Assembly: GCA_000349905.1 (NCBI GenBank)
Contig: KB722766.1
Span: 276,584 to 340,583, forward strand
DNA: 64,000 bases
Direction: 5' to 3'
Source: Volvariella volvacea V23
Lineage: Eukaryota; Basidiomycota; Agaricomycetes; Agaricales; Pluteaceae
How positions within the stretch are numbered: position 1 is the stretch's first letter; the number at the start of each line of letters is the position of its first letter. The notes under the pieces are model-generated. The model saw only the letters and a program-made list of their open reading frames with translations, did no database searches and was not told where the DNA came from. The translations under genes were made by a program, and so were the position numbers. Of this stretch, positions 1 through 11,600 are shown piece by piece.

Positions 1-1756
1 GCGGGTACATATAATACATTTCCTTTGCTTCAATGTGTTCTTGCGAGTCTGACGTGAAGCTTATTGCATCCCCCTTCAAACACGTTCCTTTGTGGTGCCT
101 CAACTACGGCCAACAATGCTGTGCATAACTGGATTGTCTACATGCCAACGTGTACCTCGCCTGGTGCGCACGCCGATCACATCTCGCTCGTTACTTTTGT
201 GCAATACCATTACCACCACCAACCGGGAAACAAAAACCGACTTACGCAAAACCACCTTTGTCCGTTCACGATATTTTGTGACCTGTGCGTGTGTTCCTGA
301 ACGGCCGAACCCTACCAACAACGCCAACCATGACGCCACCACCACGGCGTGAACCCCGTTCAAAACCAAATTCAATGTTCATTCCGCCCAAAAAACGCGT
401 CAAACAAATTCAACGACTCCAACGCGAACGTGTGCCTGCTGTGTCTGCGCAACCGCCCCACCAACCCCCAGATCATGAGACTGCGGCGTCAGCTGTGCGG
501 AACCTCAACAACGTGGATGTTGGGGGCAGGCCGCTCCGCATTGATCTTGCAGATTCCGATCCATTCCTCGAAGGCAAGACCACAGTGCGAGGAGAACTAG
601 TAGACAGCGGGGGAGGATCTTCCGACCGATGGGGACGTGGACGAGACCGTGATCGTGACCGTGACAGGGAAAGGGACCGTGATGGAGGATATGGTGATAG
701 AAGTGGCGGTGGCGCAGGGGATATCAATGCATTCCTGGCAAGTCTTCCTCCGGGGGTCCAGGTCCCCAAGGGATCGTCTGCACTTGATATGATCAGTCAC
801 ACTTTGGCCACTATGCCTCCTAATCAGCTAATGGAAGTATTGGCTCAGATGAAGGTTCGTCGCTTGCTCTAAACGCCGTCGGAGGAGGTTGTCTCGTTCC
901 GTTATGCCGAGTCGACACATCAACCCGACTTCCCGTTGACATAATGGAACAGTTTACTGAACCTGAGTTCTCCTATTTGCTTGAACCACTAGGCATTTGT
1001 GATCACACACCCAGAACAAGCCAAGGCACTGCTCGTGGCTCATCCACAATTAGCTTATGCGCTCTTCCAATCTCTTCTCTTGAACAAAATTGTAGACCAT
1101 GCTATCCTACAACGTATGCTTGAAGCAACTTCAGGGGGTGCTCAATCGCGTGGTCCTGTTCCTCCTATACCACCAGCGAGTACTCTTCCACCCCACCTTG
1201 GCGCACCACCTGCGCATACGCATACACCCGTCCCTCCCATGGCACCAGCGCACTACCCGCCACCGCCGCATATGGGGTATCCACCCCCATCTGCGTTAGG
1301 TGGGATGCCACCTCCGTCACTCGGTGTACCTCCGTCCCCAGTTATGTATCCTCACCAGCAGCAGCAAGTCCAACCGCCGCCCATACCACCATATTATAGG
1401 CCACCACCTGCTGTCACCCAGGCTCAAGCTCCACCAACTGGACCTGGTCAAGTGCCTCCACAAGCACCTGCAGGCGGCATTCCACCGCAGGGTGCACCTG
1501 AGATAAATGAGAGCCAGAGGGTGAGAGCAAGGCTCTTTTAGGCTTGTTTTTGAATTCTGATTTTGTTGTCGAATGCCAGGTGATGTTAATGCAAGTGCTA
1601 AGCCTGACTCAAGACCAGATCAACGCTTTATCAGAAACGGAGCGCAAGGCTATAATGGAATTGGTATGCTCGCATTCATAGTTAACATTGTAGCCCTTTT
1701 GTTAACTTTGGTTCTTTTCCGCGTAGCGGCAACGGTTTATGGGTACGCTTGGGTAA
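1..1756 (+). CDS. CSTF2: Cleavage stimulation factor CstF64/Rna15 homologue (5' truncated)
   Basis: RNA-binding subunit of the cleavage-stimulation complex (CF IA/CstF), which selects poly(A) sites in the nucleus. Exons read: 1-4, 472-854, 993-1520, 1580-1663, 1727-1756; all phases agree. The first four bases plus exon 2 rebuild the second half of an RRM (DHETAASAVRNLN, then GGRPLRIDLADSDP). The first half of the RRM lies before the window. Then come an Arg/Asp-rich RD repeat, the hinge helices that bind CstF77 (MISHTLATMPPNQLMEVLAQ, followed by the HPEQAKALLVAHPQLAYALF region), a Pro-rich linker, and the C-terminal three-helix domain (VMLMQVLSLTQDQINALSE) that contacts Pcf11, ending RQRFMGTLG. 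Intron 1 (5-471) is unusually long for this window. Family assignment is firm; exon 1 rests on only four visible bases. Confidence 0.9.
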
Positions 1757-3393
1757 AGAGGGTGGATCTAGTTACTCAAACCCCAGAGAGATAGCCAGTA
1801 TGAACTGATCGATGTAGTGCAATGTCTCCATCCAAGTATTGTCTAATACGAGGAGTTGACCATGGTCGAGATATCTATTCTTGTCTCAGCGCAATACATA
1901 ATAGGCTCAACTAGTTCTAGCGATTTCGACAACAGGGCCTATTATGTTTCTGCGCGTAGTTACCAAAACCAGAATCCATTATGCTTTGCAGTATGCTGCT
2001 CGTTATCGGTATGTCAGATATCCGCCTAACCGATGGATCCTCGTAGGCTGGTGGCGAGATATTCCTTGCTGCGTGACTGATGCAAAGATTGAAAACTAAA
2101 ATTATACCTCTATCATATTCACTGCAGATGTTATTGGTTGTGTCATCCTATCTCACGATAAAATGTTCTCCATGACTACTAAAAATCATCCTGCGGAGCA
2201 GTGATATTCCAAGGTCTTATCATTTGCTCAAACTCGAACCTGTTATTACCCCAAGCATTAGCACGAATAACAGCATTGACCTCCTGATCTAACATCCGAA
2301 TGGTGAGGAACAATGCATCCTGAGTTTGGAGATATGCCACCATTTCGTTTCACCTACCATGAGGTGGGCATATTGGCCATGTAGTGATGCCCCGAGAAGA
2401 GGGTGTAGAGCTTTTTTGACACCTCATCTTGCTACTTGGGCGTCTCTGTCTTCCTGACTCCAGACAACAGGAATTCATCCCAACAACTAACTATTGGTCT
2501 AGAGGTGGTCCCATTCTGGCACCACAACTATTTACACGCCAAGGGTAGGTCAACATTATTGCTTCCTCAAAGTGCTAATGAATCTTACTTTCTGCATATT
2601 ACCAAATAGTCTGAGGTCCTAACACATTATTGATCGAGTCGGCGAAGTAACTTGCTCTGCAATCGGGTATTTGAGCACAGCCATAGGGCCGAGGACCATG
2701 CAGAACTCACTCTCATATCCCCATCGCGCAGCTTCTTTCCTATCCAGACGCCTTCTACCATTCTTGAACGCCTTTACGGTCTCCTCGTCCAGCATACCCT
2801 GTCAGCCTCCTTGGATGCAAGGTTAGATTTCTCCCAAGGGATGGGACTCGGATTGCCTCGTCGCGATACCACATCTCGATACATTGTTGATACTTGTCCC
2901 ATATCAGACGCTGTTGGTTGCGAGACACCTGAAATGTTGCGCCTGCGGATTATGAGCACGGGAGCAGATAAATGCGATACAAACGTACCGCCGTCATCTC
3001 CACTGGGTTGTTGATAGTCTCACTGTCGAACAAGACCTAATTCGAACATTCAATCCAGTACTCAGTAGATTCAAAAGGGATAGAAAGTGGCGTGTACCAT
3101 GTCAGAACAATCGATTCTGGCTCGTTCAATGATATCACGTCACCGCATTCGGTGACCTCTTCTCCCAGGCTTTCTGTCCGATGACGCCGATGCCTATTGA
3201 AGCTACTGAAGGGTGATTGGGGTGATCTGCCATCAGTTAGCCGAGCATTTAGTCTATCAATAATAACGGAGAAGTGAAGCTGGGGGTGGCGGCATCAGAT
3301 GATGGGTCTGATGACGGCAAGTTCAGAATAGTAGCGCCCAAGAAGCAGATGCATTAGTCCTCCCGCACAGGATGATTCAAAACTTCGACTCAG
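1757..3393. other. Intergenic stretch, no gene recognised
   Basis: Reading frames on both strands are short and interrupted, and none gives a recognisable domain. The longest (2652-3014, +) has no family signature and no sensible splice partners. This could be decayed sequence plus the promoter of the next gene, but nothing here supports a call. Confidence 0.5.
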
Positions 3394-5352
3394 ATGCGGG
3401 CATACCGTGCTATAGCGTCCTCACTCAAAGCTGCTCGTCCTACCCCGCAGCCGACCTCGACCAGGACCAGCTCTCGAGAAGACAAAGCGACGATCAAGCT
3501 CATTGCTTTTGAGCTCGAGTAAGTTACTGAGTGGGATACGATTTGTATGGCCGTTGTTGGAGCTGATTCTCTAGTTACACCTTGTGGCATGGTCGGCTAG
3601 ATAAAAAGTATTGGGGGAAGGGCCGAGGCGCATCCTTTGTGATTGAGGATAACCTTGAGCTCGTCGATGGTTGGGTTATTCGAGATAAAAGGTCATCGAT
3701 ATTCTTTATTCGCCGACCAAAATCAAGAACGCTCATAATTCTACAGTGATGAAAACAACTACATAACCTTACACCGCGATGTTCCCGGTATCATACACGA
3801 TATTCACAAAAGGGGCATTCAAATTGCAGTTGTTTCTCGAAACACTAGTAAGAACTTGTAAGACCTTGCATTCTTCAGCTGTGATTGGGCAAAAACTTGA
3901 TTTCCCACTCTTGTTAGGTGCGATCGAGCACTTTGGCATTATAAAGCGAATGACAAGCACGACGAAACCCAACCCATCATTTCGCTTGTTACTTACGACG
4001 AGGTTAAAAATGGTGGGCATATCGTCTCTAGGTTTTGGAGTAGTTTGCGCTAATGCAGAACAGAATCGAAAGTCGAACCTTTCAAACGGATCAAAGAATG
4101 GAGCGGACTGGATTACAGAGAGATGGTGTGGTGTTTATTCTCCTGTGGCAATTGGGTCCTTATCGTCTGCTAGCTCCTATTTGATAGTGATTCCTCGGGC
4201 AGCGAGGTTCATAAAATGTTAGGTGAGCCTGCCACGATCCAAGCACCTGGCTTCATCATAATGTGCCCATTAACCCAATGTATGAGCAGGTGTGAACTTT
4301 AAGCAGCTTTCGAGGAGCACGGGCCTCTCCTGGAAAGATTATAAAGAGGCTTTAAATATCCCAAGCGATGGGAAAGATCCATATGACACACCCTTCTGTA
4401 GGCAAGATTCATTTTCACTGGCTGGTTCCTCACGCCTTTTGTCCGATAGATGGTCTACCGCCCCTGGGAAAGCTCCTAGGCTTCGGGAAATTTGGTACCG
4501 CATATGACATTGCGGACGATCCTGATGCTGTCATTAAGGTGACGAAATACTGGGTTGCAGAACTGCGTCCCAGGTTCCTCGAGATTTACAAAATGATCAG
4601 CGCGGGCAAACCGTTCGAATCCAATGGCAGTAATGACGACCAGTACCTCCTAATGATCGCATTTGAATTGTGTAATCTTCGTGATATAGGACAGCTCAAG
4701 GCACCGAGTCCGGAACACTATACGGGATGGTTTACAATCACTAAGATTCGGGGGGCGTTACTGTGGAAGACACCAATATATAAGTCTCACCCTTTCAGCA
4801 TGCCTTTCCAGCGGCTCCTCAGGACTGCATGCCACCTTGCCGTAGATGAGATTGAGGAGGAGGTGAAGAAGCATGGTATCGAGCATCTGTACGTGAATAC
4901 TACTTTTATTGTCGTGAGGTTTACAACTGATGGTCGATTAAGTGATGCGCATCTTGGCAATGTCATGTTCACGATGGAGGGGGACAAGCCCGTAAAGGCA
5001 CATCTATTTGACTGGTGAGCTCTTCGTCTCTCAGTGCCAGTTTTGGCCTCATTACTTCTCCCAGGGGTCTCGCTGTTCGCACGAAATGGGACGGCTGTTA
5101 CTATATCCGTGGAGAGGAAATCGTACCCTGGGGATGGACGGAACCAGGAGCGAGATATACTGCAGAGGAATTTGTAAGCCCCCTGGGTACTTTGCTTGTT
5201 CTCTTACGAGCTGCTGCTTTGCACAGAGGCGGTACTGGATCACCTGGATGGTCAAGACGGAATATGAGGCAAACATGAAACGACAATCGATAACCCAGGA
5301 AGATGGCATGGATTTCCTGAAGGATTTGTCGTGGTGGTTCAGGCGGGACTAG
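3394..5352 (+). CDS. MDP-1-like HAD phosphatase domain fused to a protein-kinase-like domain
   Basis: Ten exons, 488 aa: 3394-3518, 3575-3691, 3747-3857, 3918-4012, 4064-4125, 4174-4222, 4290-4397, 4450-5014, 5065-5173, 5227-5352. All nine introns (48-67 nt) keep phase and no stop interrupts the frame. Residues about 34-210 match the magnesium-dependent phosphatase-1 (Acid_PPase) branch of the HAD superfamily: motif I FELDYTLW (39-46), motif II AVVSRNTSK (108-116), a conserved YDEV...ESKV block, and motif IV LLFDSDSS (171-178). The usual motif I nucleophile Asp is Glu40; Asp42 is kept. Residues about 223-488 look like a protein-kinase fold: Gly loop LGFGKFGTAYDI, candidate Lys252 in AVIKVTK, catalytic-loop-like SDAHLGN (Asp388, Asn393), DFG-like LFDWG (Asp410). 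Function unknown. Two adjacent genes with a missed boundary near 4398-4449 is the main alternative. The intron at 3692 has a weak donor (GTCATC). Confidence 0.75.
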
Positions 5353-5625
5353 GTCAAATACGTTGAATGTAGTACTTTTCTCCAGTTGTACTTGTCTTGT
5401 GCTGCATTGGCCTGCTCTGATTGGCTAGATGGAGGAGATACGCGTTAACGTGACCAAACACGCAACACGCAAAGACCTGCCCTGAAGACCTCGGTTGGGA
5501 CCCCGTCGTCCATCGTCCCTGCTTGGAACAAAGCTGGCTGCTGGTCGCCGTGTATCATCACCCCTTGTATACTGCTTATGGTCCTCAACTAATCCCACCA
5601 TCGACAAAAAGAGCGCTCGCATTAA

Positions 5626-8600
5626 ATGGCTTCTCACTCTTCTGGTCCATGGTCACCCCAAACCAACGACGGAACTACTTTTACCGGCATGTCAGATACA
5701 ATAATGTCGCCCTCAAGATATTCATATTCCTCGCGTTCCGGTGCGAATCACTTTGCTGCGTCAATGCATCCATTTGACTCCATTTTTCATTCATGGTTCA
5801 CCAGACTCAAACCGGTTTTCTTCAGAGGGCGATGCCGATTCCAATGGTCGAATGAGGCGTATCACAGTCTCTCCCGGTCCTTCACGTCGCAGCGACGATA
5901 CCTACTCCTACTCCGACGACAACTCTATTGACGACATCGACGAAGTTGCAGCAACCCTCAGTCAAGTTGATACACACCTCGATGATACAGAGCATGCGTT
6001 GTCAGAGTGGTCTGCGACTCGTTCCCCTGCCTCCGGTTCATACACACCCTCGAATACATCTTATACCGACTCACGGACGGGCTCATATACCGGTTCATCG
6101 ACATCATACCTTAACCTTCCTTCCGTCACTCGCCCTTCACGCGATCGCGATCATGGTGCCAACAGCGCCAGCGTCCGGTTGAGTAGAATCACAGAACGTA
6201 CCGAAGAGTCAAGACCCCCTTCTGCGTTATTCGGGAATAACAACGGACGTTCCAACAACCCTCCAGATGCTTTTCGACGATCCACGCTAGGCGCTTCTCT
6301 TCACACTCGTTCATCCACAGACCCAAGCGCAGATCGTACTTTACCACCCCCTGGTCGAGCTACTGAACTCATCACAATGTTCGAAACAAATAGTCCTGGT
6401 GGCGGTCATACACGTTCAACTTCTTCCCCTGGTCTCCGTTCTCCCAGTCCCTATCATACCCGTAGTGGTTCAGGCTATAGCTACGGCTCGACCACGCCCT
6501 CTTCGCCAACAAAGTCCCAATTCACTTCGACGTCTGCAGTCAATTCGAGTCTTTTATCTCCACCCTACACTGGTACCGATCGTTCTCCGAGTCCTAGTAC
6601 ATATACCGAAAGCCGAACGGGATATCTGAGCCCAAGTACATTCACTCAGACTCAAACTCCAAGCACGTTCTCACGTGGGTTTTTTATCTCCTTCCAATGC
6701 TTTCACTCATGTCAATCTCGATCCCTTAGGCTCGGGAACAGGTCTATTTTCAGGAACAATCTCAACTCTGAGAAGGCCGACTTTGAATGCACTGACTAGA
6801 TCTCCGTTGGATTCGGTCAAGAATTCCATACAGCTTTGGAGGGAACGTCCTCGTACTGCTGGATCACCACCGAAAAACAACGACGGGTCCCTGAGAAAAC
6901 GGGCACAACAGGCCGCCGCAGCTGCGAGACTTGATAGCGGTGAGCCAAGACAGCAACGGAATAACAATGTCAGTGCTAGGCCTTCCCCCTTTACAAATCA
7001 AGGAAGCGGAAGTGAGACGGTTAGGGCGAGTAGCGGGAGTGGAGGTGAAAAAGGAAAAGGGAAGGAAAAGGCGAAGGACGGGGATGAGCTCAGTATCAAG
7101 AGTGGAGTTGGGGTTTTGCCTCCTGAATTTGATGTTGGAACGTTGACGCCTTATACTCAGACTAACGAAGCTGTGAGATCTATTTTTTGTTGTTCCAAGT
7201 GTTGTGCTCATGCATCGTTTTTAGCCATTGCGTATTGGTTTGCTATGGTATCTTAATGTCCACGCTGATCCTCCCTACCGCTGGAGACGCTGCCAGGCCC
7301 TTCTCTACCCACATCGTCTCCTTCTGTCATGGTTAGCTCCAGGTGGAGGACGTGGTATAGTCGTTCTCGACTTGTTAAACTGCACCACCGTTAAGCCTAC
7401 GCCTTCACCTACTCATCCGAGTGCGAAAGAGGATGTAGGTACGATTGCTGCGAAGATGCAGAGTAGCGAGAAAGGCAAGAGGGGCGAGGCGCAGCAACCA
7501 TTGATGGACATGTTGGTGCCTTTCCATATGATCTATGAGGATGGTGTGGAGAGATTGGCGGCGGAAAGTTTGCTGGAGAGGCAGAAATGGATCAACGGAA
7601 TTTTGTATGTGGACAAGTTGATTTTCTCTGTGTGCAATTCACTGACGTGGTATACAGGGAGTCTGTCAATCTTCCAATTAAATCCATTCCAGGGTCTATT
7701 CGTGAATCTATGCATTCCCTCCATACCATCCATACCATGAGGTCGCAGTCCCCAACAGGTTCAATTCGTACCATCCGCTCCATGGACAGTCGAACGAGCG
7801 TTCATTCCATTGGGTCACCCTCAACAATCTTTGTCCCTCCGGAAAGCGAAATGGCTTCAATCAACGATGACGATTTTGAGACGAGGTCGACTTTAACGTC
7901 CGTTTCGAGGAATAACACCAGAGTTAACCGGGGCGCTTCTATCCGGAATCGTCAATCCCTTGTTGTTCCTGGGGCGCAGTACGATAGAACTGTAGACGAC
8001 ACAGTTATCAACAGTCAAGGGGAGTACGTATATGCGGGTGATAGGAGGGTTATTGCCCCTCTTTCACGAGGAAACTCGTTGAGGTTGAGAAGAACAGGGA
8101 GTATGACGGATTTGGACGACGAATTCGTCAGTGCGAGGAATTCAGCCAATATCAATCCTCCTGGTGTACCTGATGTGACTAGGAGAACCAGCCAGAGGAT
8201 TAGCGGAGCCAGCGGCGATTTCATCTCTGCGAAATCGGCACTTTCGAGCAACAGGAACTCTAAAACATCTTTCCAATCATTCCAGACCGCTACTTCTGGT
8301 CCTGGGGAGGCAGACGAGACTTTCCACTCCGCGAGTGCAGGAAGTAATAGGAACTCGGGGATTTCGAGTGGTTCTGGAGGATATGGGACTGCTACTTCTA
8401 CTGGTGCCCCTGGATCGGCAGGGAGTGGGTCACATGGAAATAACAGATCGTCGTTTTATTCTCAGGGTTCTGACTCGCAGCAGTCTGGGTCTACGAGGGA
8501 CTCGTATAATTCTACTTTTACGCCTACAGGTGGAGGCTTGACGGGTACGATGGATCGGGGGACGACGACGTATAGTGCGACAGGATCATACACGGGCAGT

Positions 8601-11600
8601 GTAAATGGAAGTGGTAATGGTAGCGGAAGTGGAAGTGGAAGTGGGAGTGGAAGCAGGACGATAACTGGCTTTGGGCCAGGCACGAGGACCAGCATGCTCA
8701 GCACTCATTCTGGGACCAGCGGCAATATGTCAACAAGTAACCCCTCGACGAGCACAAGGAATAGTTATACAAGTGGGACGGATATTGTGCAAAGTTCAAT
8801 GTCGTTTAGGGGTCCTGAATCGGCTTCGTACTTGGGAGATTCACATGACGATAGCTCAACTTTTACAGGGTCTAGGACAGAGTCGGGTATGTTATGTTGA
8901 TGAATATTAGTATTTTGACCGGTACTGATGCTAGCTATTTTTGTAGGAACATTCACTAGAACGGGCGGAACGTTTACCGCTACCGGAATGAGTGGTGGAC
9001 CTAGCAACAGTTCTGGCTCCGGCTCCGGCTCCGGATCGGGATCTTCAACGCTAACAGCACCATCAAGATCACTCTCGAGGCATCATGAGATACGCCGAAG
9101 ATCTGGTACAAGTCCTCGTGGTCGTAATGGCAGAAGTCCAGGTGTATCGCCCTCTGCGAGTTCAGAGAACTTGTCCGCGACTATGTCTCCAGATGATTCG
9201 GTGTCTGTATCTGGTGGTGGCTCTGGCTCTGTAACTGGATATGGGTCTGGATCAAATTCGAGTTATACGTATAGCCCAAGTCAGACGGGAAGCTACACAC
9301 CCCAAAGTCAGAGCGATATGATGTCACGGACAGGTATTGAAAGTGAGGGCGATTCGGGGAGTTACACATATAGTCCAAGCCAAACGGGAAGCTACACAGC
9401 TGGGAGCTATACAGTTGGAAGTAGCACCTACACTCCTGGAACCGAGAGCTACACTATTGGAAGCGGGACATATACTCCTGGGAGCAGCACTTATACGCCT
9501 GGAACGCCTAGTACCAATGTTAGCGGGAGTGAGAGTAGGAGTGGAGGTGGAAGCGAGAATGGACCGTATACACCCTCCTCTCAAGCCGGTTCAATAGTCT
9601 CGGGCTCTCGAACAGGCTCAGGCTCTGGAACAGGAAGCTATACGCCTAGCGATTCGTACACCAGGTCAGCATACACCTATGATTCGAGGTCCCAGAGCAG
9701 CGGAAGAGGGAGCTACACGCAAGGTAGCGATAGTGGAAGTTATACAAGGAGTAGCGCTGTTAGCGGGACGGGAAGTTACACTCCCAGCAGTGGAAGCTAT
9801 ACGCCGAGTAGTGGGAGTTATACCCCAAGCAGCGGAAGTTATACCCGTGGTGGCACTGATAGTATGATCAGCGGAAGTGGAAGTGGTAGCGGATCCGGCT
9901 CAGGTTCGAGTTCGGGTTCAGGTTCAGGCTCTGGGACTGGAAGTTATACTGGAAGCTACACACAGACCGGCTCCTATACCCCAACCGGAAGTTATACACC
10001 CACCAGTGCAAGTTATACCATGACTCAAGATTTTACGACCAGTAGTCAAGAATACTCCACCACCCTCACCAATACTATCACACCTTCTACCTCTACTGTC
10101 GCAAGTGACCGTGCAAGTTATTCCGCCAGCAATACCACTATCCTAGGCAATGCCTCAAGTGAAACGGGTTATGATATTTGCCAATCGTCGGATCTGTCGA
10201 CTATGACGCCTCCTGTTTGTACCACGGACACTATAACACCGATCACTAGTTCGCAGTCAGGAAGTTCTAGGACTGCTGGTGATCGCGCTGACACTGCTTC
10301 ATCGAGGTCTTCGACTTATCTGACCGTAGACAAATATCGTGACGCCTCTCCTGGGGCTAGTACGGACTATCTTTCGGTTAGGACGCCTTCCTCTATCGCG
10401 TCATTTAAGTCGTTGCCTGATGAGGAGGATGAACAAGAAGAGATTGAGGTGGCGAGGGAGTTGGAAGGGAGGTCAGAGTATGAGACTGCACCAAGCTACA
10501 AGACTACATCTGAGAAGGTGACCCCTATGACGGAGTATAAGACTGTTGCTGGTGTTACGGAAGCTGCAGAGACGGAATATTTTACGGCTCCTCAACCTCC
10601 CACTTCTCGTGCTTCTACTTCTCGCGCTCCTAGCTCTGTTGCATCCCACATATCTCCATTGCCAAGTGAGCCAGAAGAGGACGTACAAGTGGAAGAAGAG
10701 GAATCAACAGAGCGAGCCACAGAGACTGAACAGCGAACAGAAGAATTCGATACGGTGGAGAGATGTCCTACTGACCCCGAATCAATTCCCTCAGCACCAC
10801 CGACTCCCCGCCCTCCACCCGCCCTTCCACCACCCCGCTCCCCGCCCCGTGTTTCGCCTCTTCCGTCACCCAGTGAACCGGAGCTGGAGGCGGAGCCTGA
10901 AGAACCAGAGCCTGAGGAATGGATACCCGAATTAGATTATAGGGATGAAGACGACTTATTGGACACTCAAAGCGAAGCTCCTGAGCCTGTGCCCACACTG
11001 TCGAGGATGCATACTATCAGGACCAGTGTTAGCTCGTCGCCATCTGTCAGGCATTCCCCAGCCCTGCACGCATTGCCTCCTCCTGCACACCATTCGCCTG
11101 CAATGTCAGCCTTATCGGATGTATTGGCGCCCACACCATTCCCAGCTTTTAGACGTGTAGAGGCTGAATCGCCAGCCCCGACTTCAAGTTTGTCGAGTGG
11201 TCCTACTCCATCAACTTTTCCCCGAACTGTACAGGCTACGACTACATTATCTACATTGTCCACCTCATCTTCGCCCATGTCTAGTTCAGCCATATCACCT
11301 TCATCATCCTCTTTGACACTCTCATCAGTAACACCATCGTCAGTAAGACCCTCATCAGTAACGCCTTCAAGTACACTCTCTTATCTCAACCCCACTTCCA
11401 CTATTCATACGAGCACACCGTCGGCTTCGTCAATTCCTACGAGTTCTACTTGGACGAGCTCATTATCTCCCATATCTTTGGGGGGAACGCCCGCAAGTCT
11501 TGCACAAACGCCTTCAGACTTCACGATATCTGATCCAGAAATCAGATTCCCTCGTCAGCACTTACCCTCAGAGACATCCATCGCTGGTCCAATTACGCCC

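Noticed and set aside
3390..3590. Minus-strand frame with a methyltransferase-like VLVEVGCGVGRAAL string
   Set aside because: It is antisense to exons 1 and 2 of the HAD-kinase gene, whose plus-strand reading gives a full HAD motif I; the resemblance is accidental.
4368..4449. ATG at 4368 as a separate start for the kinase-like part
   Set aside because: Possible, but it ignores the 52-nt in-phase intron that joins the HAD and kinase halves, and it leaves no promoter space; kept as the stated alternative.
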